A stretch of DNA of 64,000 bases from Caulobacter ginsengisoli (GCF_030814835.1 NZ_JAUSVS010000002.1:124001-188000), one strand, 5' to 3'; positions 27,667 through 39,836 are shown, counted from the stretch's first letter. Notes: generated by a model not told the origin, from the letters alone. Numbers and translations: made by a program.

Positions 27667-28365
27667 TTACGCCGCCCAGGCCGCTGCAAAGCGGCGAAGG
27701 CGCTGGCGCACCTCGCTGTCGGCGGCGGGACGGGTTTCCAGGCGCACGAACAGGTCCCCGGCGGGGCGGCCGCGGGCGGCGGGCAGACCCTCGCCGCGCA
27801 GGCGGACGAGGCCCCGGGCGGCGGCGGCGCGGCTGACCCAGATCAGGCGCGGTCCGGCGGGGGTTTCCAGCGGCACGCGGCCGCCATCGTCCATCAGCGA
27901 GGGGGTCAGGCACAGGGTGATCCACAGGTCGTCGCCGCGCACCACGCTGGCCCCGTCGCCGGCGATGAGGATGTCATAGACGGTCTCGCCGGCCCGCAGC
28001 CGGTCGCCGCCGCGCAGGCCGGGCGGCAGCTGGATGCGCAGCCGCCGGCCCGCCTCGTCGATCAGGTGCAGCTCGCCGCCCAGCACCGCCTGGGCCGGGC
28101 TGATCGACAGCCGGGCGGGGCCAACCTCGGTGGACGGGGCAGGGGGCGCCGGCGCGGCGGCCGGCAGCACCGACAGGTCGGCGCGCAAGAGACGATAGGC
28201 CTCGACCACCCTGTGGAAGCGGACGGCGTCGCCGCCGCTGCGGTCGGGATGGGCCTGTTTGACGGCCTGGCGGAAGGCCGCCTGCAGGGCCTCGGGATCG
28301 GCGCCGAGCGCGGTCCCCAGCAGGGCCCGAGCCTGATCGATCGTCATTGGGCCCGCCCCGCTCAT
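27667..28365 (-). CDS. DnaJ-domain protein with DnaJ-C-like region
   Basis: 232 residues. An atypical J-domain lies at the N-terminus (about 7-60) with the HPD motif at 39-41 ([11 protein letters not shown]). An Ala/Pro linker is followed by a region resembling the substrate-binding C-terminal beta domains of DnaJ/CbpA ([51 protein letters not shown]). There is no Gly/Phe-rich segment or zinc finger, so it is closer to the CbpA-like class. It probably stimulates a DnaK for particular clients. It is divergent from pdxH, and aroC follows it. Confidence 0.85.
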   Translation of the reverse strand: MSGAGPMTIDQARALLGTALGADPEALQAAFRQAVKQAHPDRSGGDAVRFHRVVEAYRLLRADLSVLPAAAPAPPAPSTEVGPARLSISPAQAVLGGELHLIDEAGRRLRIQLPPGLRGGDRLRAGETVYDILIAGDGASVVRGDDLWITLCLTPSLMDDGGRVPLETPAGPRLIWVSRAAAARGLVRLRGEGLPAARGRPAGDLFVRLETRPAADSEVRQRLRRFAAAWAA

Positions 28366-28441
28366 GGGTCGACCATGGCGGGCTTAGGGTCAATGTCCGG
28401 TTAAGCCTGACCTTTGGCGCGCGAAGGACTAAATAGGGGGA

Positions 28442-29107
28442 ATGAAGGACGACGCTCTGATCCCCCATTCGCCCAGCGAGGGCGACTATGTCAGCCAGGT
28501 CACGGCGGCCGAGCCCCTGCCGCTGCTGCCGGAAGCCGATCCCATCAGCCTGTTCGAGACCTGGCTGAAGGCGGCCGGCGAGAGCGAGCCCAACGACGCC
28601 AACGCCATGGCCCTGGCCACCGTCGACGCCGATGGCCTGCCGGACGTGCGGATGGTGCTGCTCAAGGGGGTCGACGCCGGCGGCTTCGTGTTCTTCACCA
28701 ACACCCAGAGCGCCAAGGGGGTCGAGCTGGCGGCCAACCCCAAGGCCGCGCTGCTGTTCCACTGGAAGTCCCTGCGCCGCCAGGTGCGGGTGCGCGGTCC
28801 CATCGTCCCGGTCACCGACGCCGAGGCCGACGCCTATTTCGCGACCCGGGCGCGGCCCGCCCAGCTGGGGGCCTGGGCCTCGGAGCAGTCGCGGCCGCTG
28901 CCCGACCGGTTCGCGCTGGAAAAACGGGTGGCCGAGGCCGGCCTGCGGTTCGGCCTGGGCAAGGTCACCCGGCCGCCACACTGGTCCGGCTATCGCCTGG
29001 TTCCGGCCAGCCTGGAGTTCTGGCGCGACCGGCCCTTCCGCCTGCATGAACGGCTGGTGTTCACGCGGGAAGGGCAGGGCTGGGGGACCAGCCGGCTCTA
29101 TCCTTAG
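28442..29107 (+). CDS. pdxH: Pyridoxamine 5'-phosphate oxidase
   Basis: 221 residues, FMN enzyme that oxidises pyridoxine or pyridoxamine phosphate to PLP. Typical segments are [60 protein letters not shown], and the C-terminal block [17 protein letters not shown]...RLHERLVF and SRLYP at the very end. ATG lies 6 bases after AGGGGG. A repeat element that can form hairpins follows the stop. Confidence 0.97.
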   Translation: MKDDALIPHSPSEGDYVSQVTAAEPLPLLPEADPISLFETWLKAAGESEPNDANAMALATVDADGLPDVRMVLLKGVDAGGFVFFTNTQSAKGVELAANPKAALLFHWKSLRRQVRVRGPIVPVTDAEADAYFATRARPAQLGAWASEQSRPLPDRFALEKRVAEAGLRFGLGKVTRPPHWSGYRLVPASLEFWRDRPFRLHERLVFTREGQGWGTSRLYP

Positions 29108-29126
29108 GGTCCAGCACTCAATTCAT

Positions 29127-29250
29127 CCGCTCATCCCCGCGAAAGCGGGGACCCAGGCTTTTTGCTGTTGAGGGCGATTCTGACAGGTCTGGGCGGCTGA
29201 AAGTCAGCTACGAAAAACACCTGGGTCCCCGCTTTCGCGGGGATGAGCGG
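29127..29250. repeat. Inverted pair of REP-like palindromic units
   Basis: Two copies of a 31-base unit (29127-29157 and its complement at 29220-29250) face each other and match perfectly. A T-rich tail (29158-29163; A-rich partner 29213-29217) lies inside. Each copy contains its own GNRA-looped hairpin, CCCCGC-GAAA-GCGGGG, and ends in GGACCCAGG. Sequences like this are recalled as highly repeated intergenic elements in Caulobacter and sphingomonad genomes. Lying between the convergent pdxH and tetR genes, it probably also serves as a two-way terminator. No REP-associated transposase is in the window. Confidence 0.85.
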
Positions 29251-29257
29251 AGTATAT

Positions 29258-29878
29258 TTAGACCCCGTATCGCGCCAGGAAGGTATCCACCGCGTCATCG
29301 CAGATCATCTTGAGCGGGCGGCGCGGCATGGCGTCGTCGCCGGCCACCAGGCCGAAGACCAGGGTGGCGTGCTCGAGCATGCCCAGCAGCTGGCCGGCCG
29401 CCCAGCTGGCCTTTTCGAAGCGAATCTCCCCGGCGGCCGCCAGGGCGTTCAGGATTTCGATGGCCGCCCCGCCCAGTTCGGAATGGGCGCGGTCCTGGAA
29501 GTAGTCGGCCACGCCGCCGAATCGCCGGCGCTCGGCGGTGACCATCCGGAACACCGACCGCGACAGCGGGTCGGCGTAGAACTGGGCGTAGGCATAGGCG
29601 AATTCGCACAGCCGGCTGCGGGGGTCGCCCCGGTGGCTGGTGGTGTCGCGCACCCGGCGGGCCAGCTCGGCCACCGCCTCCTCGACGACGGTGCGGAACA
29701 TCTCGCTCTTGCTGGGGAAGTGGGCGTAGAGGGTCGCCGTGGAGACCCCCGCCTCACGCGCCAGGGTTTCCATGCCCGCGCCGGCGAAGCCCTCTTTCAG
29801 GAACAGGATGCGCGCGGTGTCGAGAATCTCCCGGCGCTTGCGATCTGAACGGGACAATGTCCCAGGCCTTCCTGGCAT
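29258..29878 (-). CDS. TetR/AcrR family transcriptional regulator
   Basis: 206 residues. The N-terminal helix-turn-helix (about 15-62) reads ILDTARILFLKEGFAGAGMETLAREAGVSTATLYAHFPSKSEMF in segments and is typical of TetR. The C-terminal half is an effector/dimer domain with a TetR-C-like pattern (FAYAYAQFYADPLSRSVFRMV). Effector and target are unknown. It is divergent from the APH/AAA gene at 30038 across 159 bases, the usual place for its operator, though I see no perfect palindrome there. Confidence 0.9.
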   Translation of the reverse strand: MPGRPGTLSRSDRKRREILDTARILFLKEGFAGAGMETLAREAGVSTATLYAHFPSKSEMFRTVVEEAVAELARRVRDTTSHRGDPRSRLCEFAYAYAQFYADPLSRSVFRMVTAERRRFGGVADYFQDRAHSELGGAAIEILNALAAAGEIRFEKASWAAGQLLGMLEHATLVFGLVAGDDAMPRRPLKMICDDAVDTFLARYGV

Positions 29879-30037
29879 GAATCCCCTACCTGAACGCTGT
29901 TATCCTTTACCATACCGGCCGGATGAGAGCGTCCGCAAGGAAGCGGCGGGGTTATTCCTCCCGTATTTGGGGAATCGCGGTTTTCCATCCTGTCGCACGC
30001 TTGGGCGCGCGGCGCGCCATGCGCTAAGGATGGGGCG

Positions 30038-31582
30038 ATGAGTTCCTCCGAAGACGACGCCCGCCGCGAGGCGCAGATCGCCGCCTGGTTCGCCGGCGTC
30101 GCCGAGCGGGTCATCGAGACCTCCTGCGCCCGGGTCTATCTGGCCGGCGAACTGGCCTGGAAGATCAAGCGTCCGGTCAATTTCGGCTTCCTGGACTATT
30201 CGACCGGCGAGAAGCGGTTCTGGGCGCTTCAACGTGAACTGAGCTTCAACCGCGCCGCCGCGCCGGACATCTACCGCCGGGTGGTGGCGCTGACCCGCGC
30301 CGTCGGCGGTGGGCTGGAGCTGGACGGGCCGGGCGAGGTGGTCGAGCACGCCCTGGAGATGCGCCGCTTCGACGAGACGGCCGTGCTGGCCGAGCAGCCC
30401 TGGACGGTCGACGGAACCCTGGCCGAGACCCTGGGCCGCACCGTCGCCCGCTACCACGCCGGCGCGCCGGTGCAGCGCCAGTCGGAGGGCGGCGGCGGCA
30501 TGTCCTACACTATCCGCTCAAACGCCGAGGTTCTCCGAGGCCTGGGCGAGCGGCTGGATGGCGAGCGGGTCGAGGCGCTGGCGGCGGCGACCTTCGCGGC
30601 GGCGGAACGGCTGAAGCCCTTGCTGGAAGAGCGGGTGGCGGACGGCTATGTCCGCCGCTGCCATGGCGACCTGCATCTGGGCAATGTGCTGCTGGAGAAC
30701 GGCGCGCCGGTGCTGTTCGACTGTATCGAGTTCAACGACGCCCTGTCGCAGATCGACGTCCTCTACGACATCGCCTTCCTGCTGATGGACCTGGACTTCC
30801 GCCGCCGGCGCGACGCGGCGGTGCGGGTGCTGTCGGGCTGGCTGGATGAGTCGGCCCGCCCAATGAAGGGAGGGGGGGAGGACGACAGCCTCTGGCGGGG
30901 CCTGGCCGTGCTGCCCCTGGCCCTGTCGGTGCGGGCGGCGGTGCGCTGCCACGTCCAGGCCTATGCCGGCGACCTGGAGGCCGCCGACGCCTATCTCAGC
31001 GTCGCGCTTGCCCATCTCGAACCGCCGCCCCCGGCCCTGGCGGCGGTGGGCGGGCTTTCGGGGTCGGGCAAGTCGACCTTCGCGCGGCTGGCCGCGCCGG
31101 GGCTCGGAGCGTCGCCGGGCGCGGTGGTGCTGCGCAGCGACGAGATCCGCAAGCGGCTGTGGGGCGTGGGTCCTCTGGAAGCCCTGCCGAGCGAGGCCTA
31201 TGCGCCGGGGACCAGCGAGCCGGTCTATGCCCGCATGTTCCATGAGGCCGAGCTCTGCCTGAAGGCGGGCCGGGCGGTGGTGCTGGACGCGGTGTTCCTC
31301 AAGGCCGAGGAACGGGCCCAGGCCGCCGCCCTGGCCGCGCGCCTCAACCTACCGTTCGAAGGCGTCTGGCTGGACGCGCCGGCCGATGTGCTGCGCGCCC
31401 GGGTCCAGGGCCGCTCGGGCGACGCCTCCGACGCCGATGTCGCCACCCTGGAAAGCCAACTTCGCCGTGATCCGGGTCCGATGGACTGGCGTATCCTGGA
31501 CGCCCGGGCGCCGCTGGACGACCAGGCGCGGGCCTTGGTCGATGCGATGGTCAGCTCCTTGCACGCGCCAAAAGCGACTTAG
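30038..31582 (+). CDS. Bifunctional APH-like kinase/AAA P-loop protein
   Basis: 514 residues, cytosolic. The N-terminal half is aminoglycoside-phosphotransferase-like with the catalytic loop CHGDLHLGNVLL (about 208-219) and metal-binding DCIEFND; the entry segment KIKRPVNFGFLDYST is typical of this fused family. The C-terminal half is an AAA/zeta-toxin-like kinase domain with P-loop GLSGSGKST (339-347) and RSDEIRK. The pairing is widespread in proteobacteria; its substrate is not known to me. Resistance should not be assumed. It is divergent from tetR. Confidence 0.87.
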   Translation: MSSSEDDARREAQIAAWFAGVAERVIETSCARVYLAGELAWKIKRPVNFGFLDYSTGEKRFWALQRELSFNRAAAPDIYRRVVALTRAVGGGLELDGPGEVVEHALEMRRFDETAVLAEQPWTVDGTLAETLGRTVARYHAGAPVQRQSEGGGGMSYTIRSNAEVLRGLGERLDGERVEALAAATFAAAERLKPLLEERVADGYVRRCHGDLHLGNVLLENGAPVLFDCIEFNDALSQIDVLYDIAFLLMDLDFRRRRDAAVRVLSGWLDESARPMKGGGEDDSLWRGLAVLPLALSVRAAVRCHVQAYAGDLEAADAYLSVALAHLEPPPPALAAVGGLSGSGKSTFARLAAPGLGASPGAVVLRSDEIRKRLWGVGPLEALPSEAYAPGTSEPVYARMFHEAELCLKAGRAVVLDAVFLKAEERAQAAALAARLNLPFEGVWLDAPADVLRARVQGRSGDASDADVATLESQLRRDPGPMDWRILDARAPLDDQARALVDAMVSSLHAPKAT

Positions 31583-31642
31583 ATTGCCGAGCCAGGGCGG
31601 GACACTTACGCTTCGGCCGCTAGACAGAGACGAGGAGCCCCC

Positions 31643-34717
<3,075 letters not shown>

Positions 34718-34729
<12 letters not shown>

Positions 34730-35611
34730 CCGATATTCGCTGTCGATGGCCGGTTCGCCATCGGTGACGACCTTGCCCTCGCGGACCAGCAGCAACATGT
34801 GGGCCAGCACCGAATGGGCCGCGGCCGGGTGCAGGCGGGGGTCCACGTCCTTGTAGAGCACCGGCACCATGGCCCTGATCCGCCCATGCCCGGCCGCCAC
34901 CGCGCCCAGCACCTGGGCCTCGCGGGCGCGCCGGTGGTCGATATAGGCCTGGATGAAGGGCCGGACCTCTGTAATCGGCGGGCCGTGGGTCGGCCACAGG
35001 GTCTGGAAGTCGCGCTCCAGGATGCGGTCCAGCGAGGCGAAATAGGCCCCCATGTCGCCGTCCGGCGGGGTGATGACCGTGGTCGACCAGCCCATGATGT
35101 GGTCGCCGGAGAACAGGGCCTGCTCTTCCTTCAGGTCGAAACAGACATGGTTGGAGGTGTGGCCGGGCGTCGGGATGGCCTCGAGGGTCCAGCCAGGTCC
35201 GTGGAAGACGCCGCCCTGGCTGACATCGACCTGCGGGGCGAAGCTGCTGTCGCGGCCGGCCTCCATCTTCGACTCCATCTCGCCGGCGCCACCCTTCTGG
35301 GCAAAGCCGTGGATGACCGCCCCGGTCACCGCCGCCAGGGCGGGGGAGAGGGGCGAGTGGTCCATGTGGTTGTGGGTGACGAAGATGTGGCTGACGACCT
35401 CGTCCCGGGTGGCGGCGAGGATGGCGTCCAGGTGCTCCTCGATGTCCGGCCCCGGATCGATGACCGCCACCTGGCCCTGGCCGACGATATAGGTGCCGGT
35501 GCCCAGGAAGGTGAAGGGGCCGGGATTGCGCGCCACCACCCGGCGGATCAGCGGCGAGACATGGTCGCAGGCCCCGTATTCGAACTTGATGTCGCGGACG
35601 AACGGAATCAC
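34718..35611 (-). CDS. Metallo-beta-lactamase-fold hydrolase (LACTB2-like)
   Basis: 297 residues. The metal-binding motif THNHMDHS (79-86) with later GHTSNHVCF and SGDHIMGW and the final THGPP (His) outlines the MBL fold; a small C-terminal winged-helix-like segment (VLAHMLLLVREGKVV) fits the LACTB2/RNase-Z-like branch. Possible substrates are thioesters, RNA or lactones; not resolvable here. The start GTG 35611 overlaps the stop of the upstream ATP-grasp-like gene (GTGA), so the two are translationally coupled. The last codons lie in a palindrome shared with the acyl-CoA ligase. Confidence 0.88.
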
Positions 35612-36546
35612 GGCCTGCTTAGCGACCTTCCGCCGGCGACCAGGTCCAGGAAGGCTTTCGACAGCATCTCGGTGGCCTCCAGCTTGTCCTTCAGGGGCAG
35701 GGCGATGGGCGGGCCCATGTCGGTCTTGTTGACGTCCACCACATAGATCAGGCCGCTCTGGCGGTCGCGCAGAATATCCAGCCCGCCCCAGTCCATCTGC
35801 ATGGCCGCGCAGAAGTCGCCGATCTGCTCGATCTCGCGGGGCGACAGCAGATCCTCGCTGCGATGCAGGGTCACCGAGGTGTTGTGGTTGGAGAACCGGT
35901 CGGCCAGGGGCCGGCGCTTGATGAAGACCAGCACCGGCTTGCCGCCGATACAGGGGGTGCGCAGGTCGTCGACGAAGTCGCCGTCGGCGTTGTCGACCAG
36001 CTTCTGATAGGTCTTGCCGGGCAGGGCCGGGCAGGGAGTCTGGACCGTCCGGCCGTCGTGGACGCCGTTGTCCTCGCCCTTCTCGACCACCAGCCCGTGG
36101 CCCTGACCCGGGTCGACCATCAGGGGATAGCCGAACACTCGCTCGAACACCCGCGCCACCTCGGTCTTGGTGACGTCCGTGCAGCCGTAGTTGAGGCGGA
36201 AGGCCGGGCCGGTGTTGGGGGCGGGGCCCTGGGCGGTGTCCTCGAAATACATCCCCGCCGCCGCCTGGTCGGGATTGCGGGCGATGCGCGCCCCGCCCCA
36301 GGCCGCGGCGGCCCAGACCAGATACCAGGGCCGGGGCACGTCGGGGGTGAACCAGACCCGGGGGCCGGGGCGCACCAGCCGCGTCCAGGCCGCCTTGGCC
36401 CGCACGCAGACGAAATAGACCATCCAGACCAGGGCCTCATGGATCAGCGGCCAGTCCAGCGCCAGATCCGCGCCGGTCTTCTTGACCTTGATGCGGCCGC
36501 CCGCGAACACGAAGTCGCTGGCCCAGGTTGTCGCCGTATCCGTCAC
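35608..36546 (-). CDS. Hypothetical protein, possibly ATP-grasp-like
   Basis: About 312 residues with GTG 36546 as start, chosen because GGAG lies about 6 bases upstream; an ATG far upstream (36672) would add an Arg/Ser-rich stretch with no support. I do not firmly recognise the family. The C-terminal third (MQMDWGGLDILRD, then YVVDVNKTDMGPP) resembles the metal-binding end of ATP-grasp enzymes with acidic residues and an Asn spaced as in that fold, and KPVLVFIKRRP could be the ATP-side Lys. A Trp-rich hydrophobic patch (LVWMVYFVCVRAKAAW) lies near the N-terminus. It is coupled to the downstream MBL hydrolase, suggesting a shared pathway. Confidence 0.6.
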   Translation of the reverse strand: MTDTATTWASDFVFAGGRIKVKKTGADLALDWPLIHEALVWMVYFVCVRAKAAWTRLVRPGPRVWFTPDVPRPWYLVWAAAAWGGARIARNPDQAAAGMYFEDTAQGPAPNTGPAFRLNYGCTDVTKTEVARVFERVFGYPLMVDPGQGHGLVVEKGEDNGVHDGRTVQTPCPALPGKTYQKLVDNADGDFVDDLRTPCIGGKPVLVFIKRRPLADRFSNHNTSVTLHRSEDLLSPREIEQIGDFCAAMQMDWGGLDILRDRQSGLIYVVDVNKTDMGPPIALPLKDKLEATEMLSKAFLDLVAGGRSLSRP

Positions 36547-36692
36547 GCGCTGCTCCGCCCCCGGTTCCTTCGCCCAGCTATTAACTAGGTGAATCTCGCT
36601 CGCGGACAACCGGAATGGCCGTGATGCGGCGATGCGCGCGTCAGGCCCGCCTCTTGCGCTGAGTTCGTCCAAACGGCCCAGGAGTTACGGTC

Positions 36693-36842
36693 ATGGCGGC
36701 GGATGCGGCGATTTTTGTTTCAAAACGGCTCCAGCGGGCGGCGTTCGCCATCGTCTGTCTCATCGCCGCACAGTTCGTGATCGCCAGCTGCCAGCCCGAG
36801 CCGAGCGCCATGGCGGCGCGGGTGAGCCTGGGCGGGAACTAG
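36693..36842 (+). CDS. Small single-pass membrane protein, 49 residues
   Basis: ATG 36693 follows AGGAG by about 8 bases. The product is a basic N-terminus (FVSKRLQRAA), one hydrophobic segment (FAIVCLIAAQFVIASC, about 18-33) and a short polar tail. The Cys after IAS could be a lipobox-like site but the fit is weak. Nothing in it is recognisable as a family. The TAG stop shares CTAG with the convergent gene. It lies divergent from the ATP-grasp-like gene. It is easily missed because it is short. Confidence 0.6.
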   Translation: MAADAAIFVSKRLQRAAFAIVCLIAAQFVIASCQPEPSAMAARVSLGGN

Positions 36843-37243
36843 ACCACGCCCGACAGGTCGTAACCGGCCGCCGAGCCCTTCTCGACAATCTCGTCGCGGC
36901 TCAGCCCCGCGTCCTTGGCCGCCGCCTGCGACCAGGTGATGATCGAGCGCGTGCCGGACCGGCAGAAGGCCAGCACCGGCCCGCCAGCTTCGGCGATCGC
37001 TTCGGCCTGCTCGGCCGCCTGGTCCGGGGTCGGGCCACCGCGTACAGGGATGTGGCGATAGGCCAAACCCGCTGCTTTCGCCGCCGCCTCCATCGTCGCG
37101 CTCGAGGGCTGGTCCGGAACCTCGCTGTCCGGCCGGTTGTTGATCACCATGACAAAGCCGTCCGCCTTGGCCTTTGCGATATCCTCGGGCTGGATCTGCG
37201 GGCTGACCGCATAGGAATCGGTCACCTGGCGAAAGTCAGTCAT
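36839..37243 (-). CDS. DUF442/TIGR01244-like phosphatase or sulfurtransferase
   Basis: About 134 residues from ATG 37243 (MTDFRQVTDSYAVSPQIQPEDI). It matches the dual-specificity-phosphatase-like family often found fused to Blh/MBL hydrolases (beta-lactamase-hydrolase-like). The active loop CRSGTRS lies at 94-100, after VLAF, and VINNRPDSEVPDQP at 33-46 is typical. In characterised relatives the domain acts with sulfide or phosphate chemistry; the exact reaction is unknown here. It is divergent from oppB. Confidence 0.85.
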   Translation of the reverse strand: MTDFRQVTDSYAVSPQIQPEDIAKAKADGFVMVINNRPDSEVPDQPSSATMEAAAKAAGLAYRHIPVRGGPTPDQAAEQAEAIAEAGGPVLAFCRSGTRSIITWSQAAAKDAGLSRDEIVEKGSAAGYDLSGVV

Positions 37244-37341
37244 CGGTGGTTCATCTCCGGTGGGGCTTCGTTGACAAGATCGGGGGGCGATGGAAGTTTC
37301 GCAACGCCGTAGCGGTCCCCTCGCCGCGCAAAGAGCCATTC

Positions 37342-38301
37342 ATGCTGCGTTTTCTGCTTCGACGGCTCCTGGTGGCGATCCCCACCATGTTTCTCGTGGT
37401 TACCCTGGCCTTCTTCATGATGCGGGCGGCGCCGGGCAGTCCGTTCGTCAACGAACGCCAGCTCAGCCCCGAGGTCGAGAAGGCGGTCATGGCCAAGTAC
37501 GGCATGGATCGCCCGCTGGCCGAGCAGTATTTCACCTACGTCAAGGGCGTGGTCCTGCATGGGGACCTGGGCCCATCGCTGAAATACAAGGACAAGTCGG
37601 TCGGCGACATCCTCAAGGAAAACGCCCGGGTCAGCGCCATACTGGGCCTCTCGGCCATCCTGCTGGCCTCCATCGTCGGGGTGACCCTGGGGGTGCTGGC
37701 GGCGCTGCGGCAAAACCGAAGTATCGACTACGCCACCATGGCGCTCGCCATAATCGGCGTCTGTATCCCCACCTTCGTCACCGCGCCCCTGCTGGTGCTG
37801 GCCTTCGGCTCCAAGCTGGGCTGGCTGCCCATTGCGGGGTGGGATGAGACGACCATCGTCCTGCCCATCATCGGAGCGCTGCCGCGCCTCGCCAATATCG
37901 TCCTGCCGGTCACGGTGCTGGCCCTGCCGCAGATCGCCATCATCTCGCGTCTGACCCGGGCCGGGATGATCGAGGTGCTGCGCTCCAACTATATCCGCAC
38001 GGCCCGGGCCAAGGGTCTGCCCGAATGGCTGATCGTCCGCCGCCACGCCCTGCGCGCGGCCATCCTGCCCCTGGTCAGCTATCTGGGCCCGGCCTGCGCC
38101 GGCCTGCTGACCGGCTCGCTGGTGGTCGAGAAGATCTTCCAGCTGCCGGGCCTGGGAAAGTTCTTCGTGATCAGCGCCCTGCAGCGCGACTACACCGTCG
38201 TGATGGGCATGGTGATCGTCTACGCGGCCCTGATCCTGGTCCTCAACCTGATCGCCGACCTGCTGCTTGCGGCCCTCGATCCGCGCGTGAGGTTGTCATG
38301 A
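37342..38301 (+). CDS. oppB: ABC peptide transporter permease, OppB-like
   Basis: About 319 residues. ATG 37342 opens MLRFLLRRLLVAIPTMFLVVTLAFFMMRAAPG, the classic OppB/DppB first helix. About six membrane segments follow, with the EAA loop in REHALRAAILP-like form (VRRHALRAAILPLVSYLGPACAGLLTGSLVVEKIF). It forms the inner-membrane channel with the OppC-like partner, whose ATG overlaps this stop (ATGA). Confidence 0.93.
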   Translation: MLRFLLRRLLVAIPTMFLVVTLAFFMMRAAPGSPFVNERQLSPEVEKAVMAKYGMDRPLAEQYFTYVKGVVLHGDLGPSLKYKDKSVGDILKENARVSAILGLSAILLASIVGVTLGVLAALRQNRSIDYATMALAIIGVCIPTFVTAPLLVLAFGSKLGWLPIAGWDETTIVLPIIGALPRLANIVLPVTVLALPQIAIISRLTRAGMIEVLRSNYIRTARAKGLPEWLIVRRHALRAAILPLVSYLGPACAGLLTGSLVVEKIFQLPGLGKFFVISALQRDYTVVMGMVIVYAALILVLNLIADLLLAALDPRVRLS

Positions 38302-39206
38302 GCGTCTCCGCGATGATTCCCGGCTCCCCCGAGCGGGCCGAGCTGCTGCAGAACGCGGTCAAGGGCCGCTCGCTGTGGGACGACGCCCGCCGCCGGCTCA
38401 TGCGCAACAAGGCCGCCGTGGCCGGCATGATCATCCTGGCGATCATGGTGCTGCTGGCCATCGTCGGGCCATTCCTGGCCCCGTTCCGCTATGACACCGT
38501 CACCAAGACCGACGTCTGGCTGGCGCCGCTGCAGGGCGGCCATCTGATCGGCTCCGATTCCCTGGGCCGCGACCTGCTGGCCCGGCTGTTCGCGGGGCTG
38601 GGCGTGTCGCTGCTGATTGGGGTGGTGGCCACCTCGGTCTCGCTGGTGATCGGCGTCGTCTGGGGCGCGGTGGCGGGCTATGTCGGCGGCCGGGTCGACG
38701 AGGTGATGATGCGGGTGGTCGACACCCTCTATTCGCTGCCCTTCATCTTCTTCGTCATCCTGCTGATGGTGACCTTCGGGCGCAACTTCATCCTGATCTT
38801 CCTGGCCATCGGGGCGGTCGAGTGGCTGACCATGAGCCGCATCGTGCGCGGCCAGACCCTGTCCCTGAAGCAGAAGGAATTCATCGAGGCGGCCAGGGCG
38901 GCCGGCCTGTCGCCCTGGCAGATCATCAGCCGCCATATCGTCCCCAACCTGCTGGGGCCGGTGGTGGTCTATGTCACCCTGACCATCCCGGCGGTCATCC
39001 TGGCCGAGAGCTTCCTCAGCTTCCTGGGGCTGGGCGTGCAGCCGCCGATGGCCTCGCTGGGCACGCTGATCGCCAACGGAACCCAGGACATGGAGCCGGC
39101 GCCCTGGCTGCTGATCTTCCCGTCAGTCGCCATGGCCCTGACCCTGATGGGCTTCAACTTCATCGGCGACGGCTTGCGCGACGCGCTCGACCCGAAAGAC
39201 CGCTGA
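38298..39206 (+). CDS. oppC: ABC peptide transporter permease, OppC-like
   Basis: 302 residues. After a polar N-terminal segment (SLWDDARRRLMRNKAAVAG) comes the OppC N-terminal helix (AGMIILAIMVLLAIVGPFLAPF), then HLIGSDSLGRDLLARLFAGLGVSL and five more membrane segments with the EAA loop (EAARAAGLSPWQIISRHIVPNLLGPVVV). It pairs with OppB. No OppD/OppF ATPase gene follows, so the ATPases must be elsewhere. Confidence 0.93.
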   Translation: MSVSAMIPGSPERAELLQNAVKGRSLWDDARRRLMRNKAAVAGMIILAIMVLLAIVGPFLAPFRYDTVTKTDVWLAPLQGGHLIGSDSLGRDLLARLFAGLGVSLLIGVVATSVSLVIGVVWGAVAGYVGGRVDEVMMRVVDTLYSLPFIFFVILLMVTFGRNFILIFLAIGAVEWLTMSRIVRGQTLSLKQKEFIEAARAAGLSPWQIISRHIVPNLLGPVVVYVTLTIPAVILAESFLSFLGLGVQPPMASLGTLIANGTQDMEPAPWLLIFPSVAMALTLMGFNFIGDGLRDALDPKDR

Positions 39207-39227
39207 GATGGGGACCGCTGAGATGGT
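39198..39227. repeat. Short direct repeat after oppC
   Basis: GACCGCTGAGATGG occurs twice (39198 and 39213, period 15), duplicating the region around the oppC stop codon. It lies just before the 3' end of the antisense gene 39235-39771. Confidence 0.8.
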
Positions 39228-39234
39228 GCCTCCC

Positions 39235-39771
39235 TCAGTTGTCCCGATGCACCCGCATCTGCGGGTTGTTGTCGATCTTCATGAAATAGCTGCCCAGGGC
39301 GGCGGTGCGGATCTCGGCCTTGGAGCCCTTCTTGGGGTCTCGGGTGAGCACGACGGTGTCGATCTGGCGCCAGACCGCCCCGTCCTCCAGCTTGATGACC
39401 CATTTGCCGCTCATCCCTTCCTGGCGGGCCGAGGCGACGACAGCGGTGATCCTCTCCAGTTCCTCGGGCTTTTCGCCGGCGGTCATGAAGGCGGGCATCT
39501 GGAAGTTGAAGCCGAAGGCGGCCTTGCGGGCCTCGCGGACCTGAGCCTTGTCGACCACCACCACGTCGCCGGCCTTTTCGGCGTCATCGAGCTTGGCGGT
39601 CGCCGCGTCGTAGCAGGCCAGGCGCGCCGCATCGTCGGTCAGCTTGCGGCAGTCGACCACGCTCTGCAGCACGGGCGCCCGGCCGGGGGGCTTAGGAGCA
39701 GCCTGCGCCGCCATGGCCAGAACCGCCGTCATCACCAAGGCCAGTTTGGCGGCCGTCTTGAGCGTTCGCAT
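39235..39771 (-). CDS. Conserved exported protein of unknown function
   Basis: 178 residues. A signal peptide (ALVMTAVLAMAAQAA) is followed by the segment VVDCRKLTDDAARLACYDAAT, an LxDDxxRLACYD pattern I recall from many small periplasmic alphaproteobacterial proteins, and a soluble beta-rich C-terminus (WVIKLEDGAVWRQIDT). Two Cys residues could form a disulfide. It is antisense to, and sits inside, the interval between oppC and the oppA-like gene. Function unknown. Confidence 0.8.
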   Translation of the reverse strand: MRTLKTAAKLALVMTAVLAMAAQAAPKPPGRAPVLQSVVDCRKLTDDAARLACYDAATAKLDDAEKAGDVVVVDKAQVREARKAAFGFNFQMPAFMTAGEKPEELERITAVVASARQEGMSGKWVIKLEDGAVWRQIDTVVLTRDPKKGSKAEIRTAALGSYFMKIDNNPQMRVHRDN

Positions 39772-39797
39772 CGATCACCTGTGCCACTGTTCGCCGG

Positions 39798-39830
39798 CCC
39801 ATTGAAAAGGCGCCCCCCATTGAAAAGGCG
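39798..39830. repeat. Short direct repeat before the oppA-like gene
   Basis: CCCATTGAAAAGGCG occurs twice (39798-39812 and 39816-39830, period 18). The second copy supplies the probable Shine-Dalgarno AAAAGG for the GTG at 39837. Confidence 0.85.
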
Positions 39831-39836
39831 TCTGGC

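Noticed and set aside
30038..31582. Antibiotic-resistance aminoglycoside phosphotransferase
   Set aside because: The APH-like half belongs to a common fused APH/AAA family and carries no resistance-type context; the fold alone does not indicate resistance.
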